Made by a program: the position numbers and the translations under genes. A stretch of 64,000 nucleotides of DNA from Nannochloropsis oceanica (lineage: Eukaryota; Sar; Eustigmatophyceae; Eustigmatales; Monodopsidaceae): NCBI GenBank assembly GCA_004519485.1, contig CP038131.1:1347108-1411107 (forward strand). The letters are read 5' to 3'. Shown one piece after another: positions 47,901 through 58,900 of the stretch; position 1 is the first letter of the stretch; each line of letters begins with the position of its first letter. The notes beneath the pieces are model-generated. The model saw only the letters and a list, made by a program, of their open reading frames with translations. It searched no databases and was not told where the DNA came from.

Positions 47901-48640
47901 CGGCAGCCACATCAGCCGCAACGACGGCTGCAGGGAAGATGGAAAGAGGAAGAATATTATTTTCTTCTTCTTCTTCTTCTTCTTCTTCTTCTTCGTCTTC
48001 TTCTTCTTCTTCTTCTTCTTCTTCTTCTTCTTCTTCTTCTTCTTCTCCTTCTTCTTCTTCTTCTTCGTCTTTTGCTTCTTCGTCTGCTGCCGCTGCTTCA
48101 GGACAGGCGGTGGGTAGACCGGGAGCGACAGTGGTGGAGAGTAAGGGGCCGGTGGAAAAGATACCTCCTGTAATACCGCGACCATTGAGGGGAAAGCTTT
48201 CGCTGCTGGGAGGGGCCTTTGGTTATTATAGCGATACGTATTTTATGGTCAGATCGACGGATGGGACCTTGAGGTGGTGCGCGGGAGAAGGGGTAGGGCG
48301 GGAGGGAGGAAGGGAGGGAGGGAATAGTCTTCTGCAGGGGTCGATGGACATGCGTGAAGTGGAAGGAGTGCGTTACGAGATACCTAAGGTGGGCGAAAAA
48401 AGGGATCCAAGGAAATTTGAGGTGTTTTGCGTGAGGGGAGGAGGGAAGATGGGGGGGGCAGGGGCGAAGGAAAGGGAGCCGACATTGCGATTGAAGGCTG
48501 AGTCGCCCGGAGAGGCAGACATGTGGATTCATGGATTGACAGAATGGAGTATATATGCTAAGGCCATGGGGAGAGGAGGGGAAAAAGGAGCAACGGGGGC
48601 AAGGGCGTCAGCAGTGTCACTGTATGGGGCTCGCCCATGA
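44901..48640 (+). CDS. LMBR1-family membrane protein fused to two PH domains
   Basis: Three exons (44901-45047, 45228-45440, 45554-48640) give 1148 aa. LMBR1/LMBD2-like multi-span part: helices in exon 2 (YLATLYTLLVLTIIYFLL, IFVSYFCAIGILVLVPIDLA), then a series in exon 3 including FRNIGRFLLLCLVVGGVGLA, a long charged cytosolic loop at about 220-400, and further helices up to about residue 630. An acidic linker (EGEEDDSDDEVLGG) leads to a first PH-like domain at about 714-820 (KEGWIEKKTGSEASGG, ending ALYEWREYA). A Ser homopolymer (about 921-960) encoded by a (TTC)n microsatellite separates it from a second PH-like domain at about 997-1130 (YYSDTYFMVRSTDGTLRW, ending MWIHGLTEWSIYAKA). LMBR1 proteins are receptor or transporter-like; PH domains suggest phosphoinositide binding. 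I know of no LMBR1-PH-PH protein in animals or plants. First ATG chosen because exon 1 is in frame and ends in CAG/GTGCGT. Confidence 0.85.
47950..48075 (+). repeat. (TTC)n trinucleotide microsatellite coding for poly-Ser
   Basis: Near-pure TTC/TCT repeat inside the LMBR1-PH coding sequence, interrupted by a few TCG and TCC units. Reads as about 40 serines between the two PH domains. Confidence 0.95.
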
Positions 48641-49087
48641 TAGGAATCGCAGAATGGAAGGGAGGAGGGGATGGAGAGGGATGAATTGAGTGAGAGAAGA
48701 TGAGAGAAGATGGGGTCTTCTTTCTCTGTAAATGTCTTAGAGTGTATGAAGAGATGTATCAGTTGTGGTGTCATTTCCTCATCAGGAATGGCATGACTGA
48801 AGTGTCAGCGGATCTGTAAGTTTTGGGCCTGTGTGGACTCAGGGCTTGTGGGAGCGGCTGAAAGCGAAAGATTGAGGCGCGAGAGGGATATCAAGATCCC
48901 TTTCCCCTTCCCTCCGCAAAAATACACACGGTTTTGCACTTGATGAACAAAATATTGTGTAGACATGTGTATCGCCTTCTTGTGAGGTTGAGGAGTTGCT
49001 TTGGCGCCTTTTTTTTTTAATCTTTGCTTGTCAATTTTGGCAACAGATTGAAACAATTTTTCCTGCCCGATAGCTTTGCCCTCCCCC

Positions 49088-49119
49088 CTAAAACCCTTAA
49101 CCCTAACCCCAGCCCTAAC
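49088..49119. repeat. Interstitial telomere-like repeat
   Basis: Plus strand reads CTAAAACCCTTAACCCTAA then CCCCAGCCCTAA: degenerate copies of CCCTAA (TTAGGG on the minus strand). It directly abuts the 49120-49287 duplication. Confidence 0.8.
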
Positions 49120-49287
49120 AGGAGGCGGACGTGGAGCTGGAGATGTCAGACTTGGTGCGACAGAAGATGCTGGTCACGAAGGCTTGCATTCTCTTATTAG
49201 GGCAGTGCGGCCAGGCGCGTAAGCGGAGCGTGCGGCTGCTTATTAATGGTGTGTGTCGGGGTTGGGAGAGTTCCCTTTTCGTAGAGG
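49120..49287 (-). pseudogene. Truncated copy of the first exon and 5' flank of the vWA gene
   Basis: 168 bp identical to 51796-51963 except one base (49264 G versus 51940 A). It contains the ATG and the first 23 codons of the vWA gene (MQAFVTSIFCRTKSDISSST and on) and about 98 bp of upstream flank, in the same orientation as the source. At its coding side it stops abruptly and joins telomere-like repeat. No splice donor or further exon follows, so it cannot make the protein. Confidence 0.92.
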
Positions 49288-49559
49288 TGTGTAAGGTGTG
49301 TCTGTTTCCTCCCTCTGCTTAACTCAATCCAGCACACTCTTTTCCCAAATGCTCGAAGAGAGATTGAAAGGCCTCGAACGAGTCGTTTGGTCCCTTATGG
49401 GTGAGGCTTATTGTTTCCTGCCATGATCAGACCGTGGGGCCATGGCAGTGACACGAGGGAGTCAGAGGCGGTAACATCGATAACGAGCAGGCCAACCTTG
49501 AGGGGGGGGAAAAAGGAGTGGAAGAGCCAGGGGAGGAAGGTGGGAGACAGGCTGCACCA

Positions 49560-51865
49560 TCACCTATACTCCCTTTGAAGGCTCTGGGCTTTGCGGACCA
49601 ACCGTCGAATTTGATCGATCGAAATCTCCTCTTCCGCCACCTCGGCCCTCCCTCCCTCCCGCCCACCAGCCCTTCCTCCTCCTCCTCCAGCACCAACCGT
49701 GGCACATGCCGTAAGCGAGTACGTATGCGTGGGGGAGAAGAGGGGGGCCGGGAGGAAGGGGGAGGAGGAGGAGGAGACGGAAGAGGAGCATGGAGTAGGA
49801 ACCACAGTCCGTGGAAATGTATCGGTCGCTTCAGTGTGGGAGGCCGAAAGCTCCTTCTCCCTGCTCCGAGGAAGACCACCTCTTTTCGGCGTGGCTTCTG
49901 CGGACGGTATCTCAGTAGCAGCAGTAGAAGTAGGGGTGGCTGCACCAACAGTAGTCGTAGTGGTAGCAGCAGCATGAGTAGGAGCAGCACGAACAGTAGG
50001 AGCGGAAATAATACCACCGCCTCCCCGTCGGGAAATGAGGTCTTGGACCATGAGTCGTCCGCAACCTCGTCCTCCGCCCTTTCCTCCCTCCCTCTCTCCT
50101 TCCCATCCTACACCTGAAGTCGGCATTGACGACGAATTGTCCGCTTCCCAACGCATGTCTACAGGGGCAACCGCCTCCGCCGCAGACACAAACGACCTAC
50201 TCGACAGGCCCGTCGATATCGATACCCTCTCCCCGTTTTCCTCCTCTACCTCCCTCGCTCTCTCGCTCCCCAACCTCCTCTTCGCCTCCTCAAGGGAAGA
50301 GCATGACGCAATCACCTCAGTTTGAACTGACGTCATCCTCCTCATGTTTGTCTTTAACTGCCTTGTTCTAGTCCCTTTCCTCCTCAACGCCTCCTTAACC
50401 CTCGCCACCCACACATCTTCATCCTCCTCTTCCCCTGCCTCCCTCCCTGCCTCCCTCATCACCTCCCTCACCTCCCTCTCCAGTTGTGTCAGCCCCACCT
50501 CCTCCTGCGCCCCCGCTAAAATAACAGAAGCCAACAGACTCGCACTCTCCAGTACCAAGGCCTGCCCTCCCGTTGCCTCCGCCATAAAGATCAATATATC
50601 CTTACAATTCTCATAGGTGGAAATGGCGGGTTCACACCCCACAGTATAGAGAGTAATGCCGCAAGCTGCGAGCTGTCGAGTCAAAGCGAGAGGGTCATGA
50701 TGGAGAGGGCAGCCATTTGGAAAACCGTCTTCACGCTCTCCCAATCCGTGAGGGGGAGCATCGGCAATGAGCACAGCGACTTTGCTTGTCTGGATCGAAG
50801 GGGAGGAGGAAGGAGAGGGAGGGAGGGAGGAGCGCCATTCAAGATGAAGGAGGTCGTACAGGGCGTCCGCCATGGCTTCGGGACCGTCACCTCCGCCTTC
50901 AGCCGTTATGCTGTTTACGTTGTCGGTGATGGTTGGTAGGTGGGAGGTGAATGGGAAGACCCGCGTCACGTAGGAAGAGTCCTAGGAAGGGAGGGAAATA
51001 AGGAGGGAGGGAGGGAGGCAGGCAGGGAGGGTGAGCAGGAAGAATAAGGACACAACAGAGGAAGAGGCTCTTTCTACAGGCGAGAGGTGGAGAATGCTGA
51101 GATACGCATATATATATACCCTCTCTCTTCTCCCAACACATTTTATTACGGACTGAAACACACACACTACCTGTGGAGCATGATCTCGGTAAGAGATAAG
51201 AGCAAAGCGGACAGAGACCCCGTCATCGCAGGCCAGGCGGGTGATGATGCCGTGGATGCTCTCTTGCGCTGCTCGGATGTAGGCATCCATTGAGCTCGTA
51301 GAGTCAACCTGTGAGTGAGGGAGAGGGGGAGGGTCGAGCGAGACGCAGGTTTCAATACAGAAGGAGGAAAGCCCTTTTTTCTGCCTTCTTCGCCAGTACC
51401 TTTTTTTGCCTGTCTTTCCTCCCTCCCCCACAAACGCACACACATGTTTATCTCAACCATGCACGTACCACAAATACCAGGTCAAGCTGCGGGACATCCT
51501 TCATTGCTTCCTTTTCCTTCGCACTTTCGGTGATGCACGCATTGCTGAGCGCTGTAGCCACAGTATCTTCGTCGTCCTCCTCGTCCTCCCCCTCCTCGTC
51601 CTCCTCCTTGTTCAACACTTTAGGAAAGGAAAAAGAATACGTATCTGTTGTTGGGAGGAAGAATAAGGTGAAAGGGATGAAAAAACGCATAAAAGGATAT
51701 ATAATAAAGGCGCATGTACTCACCTGTCGTCGAATTTACGTCTGTGACGGTGATGGGAATGGGTGGCCGAGGAGGTTTGTCAGACACGGCAGTGGAGGAG
51801 GCGGACGTGGAGCTGGAGATGTCAGACTTGGTGCGACAGAAGATGCTGGTCACGAAGGCTTGCAT
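49560..51865 (-). CDS. von Willebrand factor A (vWA) domain protein
   Basis: Four exons (51865-51724, 51617-51469, 51308-51171, 50981-49560) sum to 616 aa. After a Ser/acidic N-terminus the vWA domain starts at about residue 92 (LDLVFVVDSTSSMDAYI), with a metal-ion-dependent adhesion site of the D-x-T-x-S type: Asp99, Thr101, Ser103. It continues with VRFALISYRDHAP, PFTSHLPTITDNVNSITAEG and GGGDGPEAMADALYDLLHLE, the pattern of vWA domains in the alpha-kinase (VwkA)-like group, then SKVAVLIADAPPHG and CGITLYTVGCEP. No kinase domain follows; the rest is charged coiled-coil-like then Ser/Thr/Ala/Gly-rich. Probably cytosolic, binding a partner through a divalent metal; partner unknown. Its 5' end is duplicated at 49120-49287. 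Divergent from the 52586 gene. Confidence 0.85.
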
Positions 51866-52585
51866 TCTCTTATTAGGGCAGTGCGGCCAGGCGCGTAAGC
51901 GGAGCGTGCGGCTGCTTATTAATGGTGTGTGTCGGGGTTAGGAGAGTTCCCTTTTCGTAGAGGAGGTACGAAAGGTGTGCCAATTAAGCTTGTGTCAGTG
52001 ATATTGTTTGGAGGTAAAGCGGTGCATGGCATACAGGTGTGATATTTTTCGTTCTATGTCGCGAAGGCGACGCTGTCAAAAAGGAGCGGGATCCCGGCAA
52101 GATCCGAGTCCCCGCCCCAGCCCCGGACATACCCGGCTGAAAAGGCACGGCCTCTCTTTTTTTCTTTGCACTTACCCATTTGAAACTTGTCTTGTGCGTC
52201 TCCGTCACCTCAGCAGGCCGATAATGCCTTCGTGTACAATGGGGCATCACAATGGCACAGCCGGTATTCAGTGTTTTTGAGAACATCCTTGTCTGAGTGG
52301 GCATGTGCTTGGCGAGATGTGCCTTGCGTTGGAGAGCCTGAAGCGAGTAGGCGAGTCCCAGTCACATGCTATCTGTCCCCAAGCTGGATTGGCTGCCGTA
52401 CGGTGTTTGCACCTACGCTGGTCACATTTGTGCTCCAATCCGGAGTAATCTTGGAGTGCAGGGCTCCACCTCCCTGCTCGGGTGCCGAAGTCGCCCCTAC
52501 CCTTGATTTGACTTCATATGCATAGCAAGCATTAAGAAAGCTGATTCCTTCTCCTTCCCTCCTTTCCCCCTCCACCTTTTCCAGG
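51866..52585. other. Divergent promoter region
   Basis: 720 bp between the vWA gene and the low-complexity protein gene; its proximal 98 bp (to 51963) are the source of the duplicated 5' flank at 49190-49287. A CCTTTTCCAG acceptor-like sequence ends just before the ATG region at 52584. Confidence 0.5.
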
Positions 52586-53373
52586 ATGCCACTTCTTATT
52601 GCGGTACCGCCATCTCCAACGGATCCAATGTCAGCCGGGGGAACGCCAGAAGTCGACTCTCATGCTTCAGCCTCAGTGGCCGATGCGCCCCGACATGCAC
52701 ACTTCTCCTCGGGCAGCGGGCCCTCCTCCTCCTTCATCTCTTCTTTACACGAGGCTGGCGCCAATTATCATCCCCCACGGGAATCGAGGAGCTCATTACT
52801 CGGCAAGAGACGGCATTACTACTTTGAAAGTGATAGCGACAGCGACGACGATAGCGGGGAGGAGGAGGGAGAGGAGGAGGGAGAGGAGGAGGAGGAAGAG
52901 GATGCGGACGACGCGGGTTTGGAGGGTGAGGCACGGGAGGAGAAAGAGGGAGTGAAGGAAGACAGCGGCCTACTTCACAGCCAAAGCTCTGGGCTAGCCA
53001 GGTCGAAGAAGCGTAAAAAAGAGAGTGAAGGGGGGAAAGAGGAGGAGGAGGAGGAGGGTCACTCCCCTGCCGTTGGCTCTCGCAAGCAGCCTCGGACCTA
53101 CAAGGAATATATAAGATCCCGCACGGTGTCCACGTCCACCACCACAACCACTGCCTCCTCCTCCTCATCCTCCTCCTCGTCCTCCTCGTCCTCCTCTTCG
53201 TCCTCCTCCTCTTCTTCCTCTCCCCCGGCCTATGCGTCTCCGTCAAGTGCAAGTGCCACCAGGGTGTTCCGCCGTGGTGGCGGCCCTGGGGCATTACCCC
53301 CCCCTCTTTCCCCACCTCACCGCCTCGTTCTCCCTCCACCCCAGCATGCGACTTTGACTGGACCCGTCACTTC

Positions 53374-53414
<41 letters not shown>

Positions 53415-53753
53415 GAGGAGGAAGGGGGGGAGGAAGGAGTAGAGGATCCATGCCCTCCTCCTTATCCGCTTCCTCTTTGACACCCGGCGACGAGATGACT
53501 ACCACCAGCAACAACTTGAGCAGCGGAGCTGCTGCTGCTGTTACTGGAACTGCTGGTACTGCTTCTACTAAAACCCGCCGCCTGAGAGTGTTCGAACCGC
53601 CCTCCTCCTCCGCCTCCCTTCGTCTGCGTCAACTCCGAGAGCAACGAGGCAGTACCTCCACCACCACCACCACCACTGCTGCTGCCACGGCTGCTGCCAG
53701 CACTGCGGGTGCAGCGTCGTTGGCGGAAATGTCAACGCGCACTGATCCCACTA

Positions 53754-53796
<43 letters not shown>

Positions 53797-54286
53797 AGGC
53801 GCATCTTTTCGAGCTGCCGGGGGCACGCGTGAATCCCTTTCCTCCTTTTCCCGCATTGGTCCTGCTGCAGCAGCTGCTTCTGCTGACCGTCGGTTGGTGA
53901 GGAGCACAGTTGTAGGGGTTTCCTCGGGTTCATCCACTCCCTCTGAAGAGGAGGAGGAAGAGGATGATAGTGATGGTGACGAGGACGAGGACGAGGACGA
54001 CTGGAGACAAGGGCCGGCACGCAGTTTACACGATCCTGCTTTGTTTTTGTCCTTGGGAAGAGGAGGGCGGCGTTTGCCCCCTCCTTCCCAGTCGCGCCTG
54101 CTGCTACAGCAGCAACAGCAGCAGCAGCTGCAGCAGTTACGGCGGGCGAGGCGTCATCGTTACTGGCCTAACGATGATGATGATGAAGGAGATGATCTGG
54201 AAGGGATGCGAAGAGAGGTGGACGAGGAGGAGGAAGAGGAGGACTTGTGGGCTATGGCCGTCGGTCGCAGTCGCCACAACAACAGC

Positions 54287-54319
<33 letters not shown>

Positions 54320-54877
54320 AACAATAATACCAACAGCAGCAGAACAAGCCGCAGAGGCAGCAGCAGCAGCAGCAGCAGTAGCAATAGCAGCTTCCTGCTT
54401 CGACAGCCGGCACGTCGGATCCCTGCCCCTGCCCCTTCCGCAGCCCCGCCCTCTCTCCCGCCCTCCCACCCTTCCTCGTACCGCCCTCCCTCGTCCCCTC
54501 CCACGGCATCCTCTCTCTTGGGGATTGACATGCGTCTGCCCCCACCGACGAGGAGGAGGGAGGAAGAGAGGGAGGGAGGGGAAGAGGGGGAGGAGTCCAT
54601 GGTGATGGACGATGTTGTCTCGCGATTGTTGGGGTATGGAAATGGGCTACTGAGTTTCGGCGGTCGATCCCTCGCCTCTCACAATCGGCATCACCATCAG
54701 CAGCTGCAGCAGCAGCAGTCCTCCTTCTTCTCCTCTTCTTCATCGTCCTTGTCTTTGCCCTCGTTGTTGGAGTCCTCCAGGTCGTTTGGGGGGGGCGGGG
54801 GAGGGATGGGGGGAGGGGAGGGGTATGAGGCCTGCTATGCCTATCACCGTGTCAAGGTGGAGTTGCCTCCTCAGTAG
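52586..54877 (+). CDS. Low-complexity acidic protein, function unknown
   Basis: Open frame of 763 aa built largely of homopolymers. A Ser/His N-terminus (residues 1-75) is followed by a strongly acidic block at about 80-125 (SDSDSDDDSGEEEGEEEGEE), a basic stretch (ARSKKRKKESEGG, a possible nuclear localisation signal), poly-Ser at about 190-215, then Ala, Thr, Gln and Asn tracts, a second acidic block (EEEEEEDDSDGDEDEDEDDW) and a final conserved-looking tail (EACYAYHRVKVELPPQ). The least repetitive segments are RRHYYFESDSD, RKQPRTYKEYIRS, RRLRVFEPPSSSASLRLRQL and LFLSLGRGGRRLPPP. The composition suits a nuclear scaffold or transcription-related protein, but no domain is recognisable. A possible 3' splice site just upstream of the ATG means an extra 5' exon could exist. 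Confidence 0.6.
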
Positions 54878-55921
54878 CGTGAGGAGGGCGGCACGGAGTC
54901 AGGGAAAGGAGCACATATTTTGTGATAATGATGACATTTGAGGAAAGCGGGGGCGTATATTTATGAACTACAGCGATTAGCAATATGAAAACTGACTGCG
55001 ACGAAGAAATGGAAGGAAGGTGTTGGAGCCTGCCTTTCCATCGACAGATAGGATGGAGGACTGGACATGAGGATCGACAGCAGCAGGCAAGCGTGTAGAA
55101 GAATGAAATAAGAAGCAGTGGGAGCGATCAACAATGGTAAACGTTGATGCGATGTGAAAGAAAGAGAGCGGGGGGGTGGTGATTGCGGAGGAGGAAACAG
55201 CATGTATTTAGATCCACTATTAGCTTTAAGAGAGATGGCGTGAGGCATGTCGTGCTCTTTAAGAGAAGTCGGGGCGACCCACCATCATTGGCAGCGTACT
55301 TAGATGCTACTGCCAGTGTGGTAGCCTGCAATGCTGGGAACCATAGCTTGTACCATAAGAGCGTTCCCAAGGTTGCACGAAAGCGGGCTTGCAAGTGTTG
55401 GGGAAGAAAAAGTGTCCCGAGGGGACTCTTCTCGATGTTGAGGTGGACGGGCGAGGTAGGAAAAGGTTGAAATGGAACACAAATCAAACATAATGAAGCA
55501 ACAAGACACAGGAAAGGACGAGCGCACTCGTGGAGGCGTGGCGCACTAGTTTGCTTTATGATCGATCTTCGTCTCAGTCTGGCACGGGACGAACTTTCAA
55601 GTGGCACTTGTTCTTTTCTCTCTCATGGAAAGAACCCAAGGCCGGCCTGGTGTTGTCAGCGATGCCTTTGTCTTTGTGCGCGCTTACTCACTCACACCCT
55701 CAACCCAAGCCTTTCGCAACGAATGGTACCTTACACCTTCCCAGTTGTAAGCCCATTAAAATTGGCGGTCCCCGCGAATGGCAGGGGAGATCGCGTGCAA
55801 TGCCCGCGGCCTCCTGCCTCGTTCTTCCGCGTCAGGCACTCTTTTCTTCCTCATCATACCTTCTATTCCCACTCCATGCCTCCCTCCCTTGCTTTACTCT
55901 ACCCACTCAACGCAGATAATC
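54878..55921. other. Intergenic region
   Basis: About 1 kb, likely the 3' flank of the low-complexity gene and promoter of the plastid orphan. ORFs on both strands here look random. Confidence 0.4.
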
Positions 55922-58900
55922 ATGGCAGCACGTCGCTTTCTCGTGCCGCTTTCCCTATGCCTGGCGGCCGCCCGCGCCTTCCTTGTGGTGCCGCCACAGG
56001 TAAGGAGGGAGGAAGGGAAGACGGGCAGGATGATGATGGTAAAGCAGTAACGGGGAATTTAATCCCTTTAGCATTGGCATCATGTGTCCTCGTCCCTGAC
56101 CATATCCTTTTCCCTCCTCCTGCCTTACTTGTGCAGTCTGTCCTCAAGGCTGGAGATGTGGTCTCGATACCGGCACCCTTTTTTTCCTCCCCTCCCGCAA
56201 TGCAGCAAGGGGGAAGGACGAAGGGGGCTCTCTTCTCCCTTGTTATCAACCCCAAGCGACAAGGTGAGGAGGGATATTAAAATGGAAGAGGAGAAGAATG
56301 ACAACCCCACATTTATAAGCAGGAAGAAGATTAGATATGTACATGTCAATGAGGCACATATCCCTTGAATGTGTATTGCTTCTCTGTCATCGCAGTGCCA
56401 AGTAAAGGGGGAAGGAGACAAGAGAGAGAGAGAAAAGTAGGAAACAGCCGGTCGAGTCACAACACTTATAATGTGAGACACTTCCTCAAATGACGAAACT
56501 GCATGGCAGGCATCTCCCAGCTGGGGATCGAGGAGATCAAGGCCAAAAAGGCGTTGTTGATGGTAAGGCTCGGTCGGGAAGGGAGGGAGAGAGGGAGGGA
56601 GAAGGAGGGAAGGACATCATCGATCCAAGACCTGTCAGCACATTTTTCCTCTTTCTCCTCTCCGATTGCTCACCCCTCTCTCTTCCTTCCTTCCTTCCCT
56701 CCACCTCCCTCCCTCCCTCCATTTCTCCTCGCAGGCCCCGTCCGACCTGCAGGGGGCGGTGCTCGTATCCGGGTCCTTGGAGGAGGAGGTATTCACACTC
56801 TTGAACGAGCAGCGGGTGTGGAACCGGATCACGGCTTTTGCGGCCGATGCTGTTTCGGTGAGTAGGCGAAGGAGGGAGGGAGGGAGGAGGGGGGAAGGGA
56901 GGAAGGGTGAAGGGAGGGAGGGGGAAGGGAGGAAGTGAGGAAGGGAGGAGGGGAGGGAGGGAGAAGGGGAGCGAGGGAGGGGGAGCGAGGGTGGGGGAGA
57001 GGGGGGGAGGGAGAGAGTGAGGGAGGATGGGAGGTAAGAGAAAAGGCACATATATACACACGTAGACATCATGCCCACACAATCGTAACCTCTCTACACC
57101 CCCTCCACGCTATCCCTCCCTCTCCCTCTCCCTCTCCCTCCAGGCCCGGAAGCGTTTGACTTCGCGCGCGACCCGATACTCGGGTGTGTTGGACATGCTG
57201 AACCTGGAGGAAGGCGACCCGCATGACTTGGGCGTGCTGGAGGTAGGGAGGGAGGGTGGGAGGGAGGAAGAGAGGGAAGGAGGCGGCCCGCATAACTTGA
57301 GCGTGCTGGAGGGAGGGAGGGAGAGAGGGAGGGAGGGAGGGAAGGAGGGAAGGAGGGAGGGAGCATTTCTGTGAATCGGTGACGGCATTGGAGTGTCAGT
57401 GAGAGAGACCGCGTACAAACACCTCACTCACTTCCTCTTCCCGCCGACAAACACTCCACTCATTCCTCACTCTTCCTCCCTCAACTCACTCACTCTCTTC
57501 CCCTTCCCATCTCTTCCCTCCCTCCCTTCCTCCCTCCAGAGCTACCTCTCCTCCAAGCCGTATTCTGCTTGGCTCGACCTCTCGCCCGAAGACGCAGACG
57601 AGACGCGTCTGCTGGCCAAGGCCAAATTGGCAGCTGCCACAGGCATAAAGTTTTTCGTAACGGCCGTGTCCATGTCCCAGGCAAGGCTGGAGAAGCAGGA
57701 CCTGGATTTGGAGGCGGTGGAGAAGGTGAGAAGAGGGGAGGGAGGGAAGAAGGGAGGGAGGGAGAGGGGGAGGAGGGAGGGAGAGAGACTCTGGAGTCGG
57801 TCGAGGGGACATGTCCAAGAGCACCTCCTATTTTTTTTCTTTGTTCTCATTCCCGTGTTTGTCCCCTCCCTCCCTCCCTCCCTCCCTCCCTCCTTCCTCC
57901 TTCAGGTTCTCCGCGATGCCGGAATCAAATTTCGAATTCTCGTTACGGGTCAAGTCATCCCTGCCCCTGCCACAGTACGTCCCCTCCCTCCTTCCCTCAC
58001 TTTCCCCCTCCCTCCACTCCCTGTACCTTTCACGTACTTCCTTTCGTCTTCGCCCGCCCTCCCTCCCGCCCTCCCTCCCTCCCTTCTGGCCCCGTCCTTC
58101 CCTTCCTTTCACTCCCACTCCCCTCTCTCCTCCCCTTACTCCTTCCCGCCCTCCCTCCCTCCACCTCAGGGATACGTCCGCCTGAACGACACTGAGGCCC
58201 TGTTGCCCAACGCCACCATCGCCCGTGGGGACTTGGCTCGCATTGCCACCGAGCTTTTCCTCGTGGCAGACGAGAAACCGGAAGCCGGCGTCATCTACGG
58301 TACTTCCCTGCTTCCCTCCCTCCCTCCCTCCCTCCCTCTCTGTGTGGGTCCCCCACTCCCTCCCCTGCCCTCCCTTCCCCCCTTGCCTTCATTCATGACA
58401 TACTTCCTCCCGTCTCCCTCCCTCCCTCCGTCCCTTCCTCCCTCCTTCCCTCCTTGCCTCTTCCCCTCCCTCAGCCTCGGAGGGCGACGAGAGCGTGGTG
58501 GGCTACCTCAAATACTGCCGCGAGCAGGGCATGAACTACAAGACCGAAATCACGGACCAGCTCGCCGGGGGCCTCTACACGTACAAGGATAAGGTGGCGG
58601 CCACTATGCAGGTAGGGAGGGAGGGAGGGAGGGAGGGAGGGAGGGAGGGAAATATGGAGGGAGAGAGGGAGAACTGACTTGAATGCGGTCCACCGTCCGA
58701 GGAGATGCATCCTCTCAACCCTCCCTCCCTCCCTTCCCCCCTCCCTCCCTCCCTCCTCCCAAGGAAATGGCCGACAAGGCGGCGGGTGTCCTGGCCAAGG
58801 GTGCAAAAAAAGACACGGAGCTCTACGCCGCCTACCGTGTTAATGTGACCAAAGCAGCCATTGCCACCGAGTACGACAAGAAACGCCGGACTCTTGTGGT

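Larger units (their letters stand above)
48641..49559. other. Convergent intergenic region holding a telomere-like stretch and a gene-fragment copy
   Basis: Between the LMBR1-PH and vWA genes. Contains the interstitial telomere-like sequence at 49088-49119 and the duplicated vWA 5' fragment at 49120-49287; the rest shows nothing. Confidence 0.6.

Noticed and set aside
47820-48185. Minus-strand ORF of almost pure Lys and plus-strand ORF of almost pure Phe
   Set aside because: Other-frame readings of the TTC microsatellite inside the LMBR1-PH coding exon.
49131-49322. Plus-strand 63-codon ORF resembling another at 51714-51941
   Set aside because: The similarity comes from the DNA duplication; the real coding strand of the source is minus (vWA exon 1).
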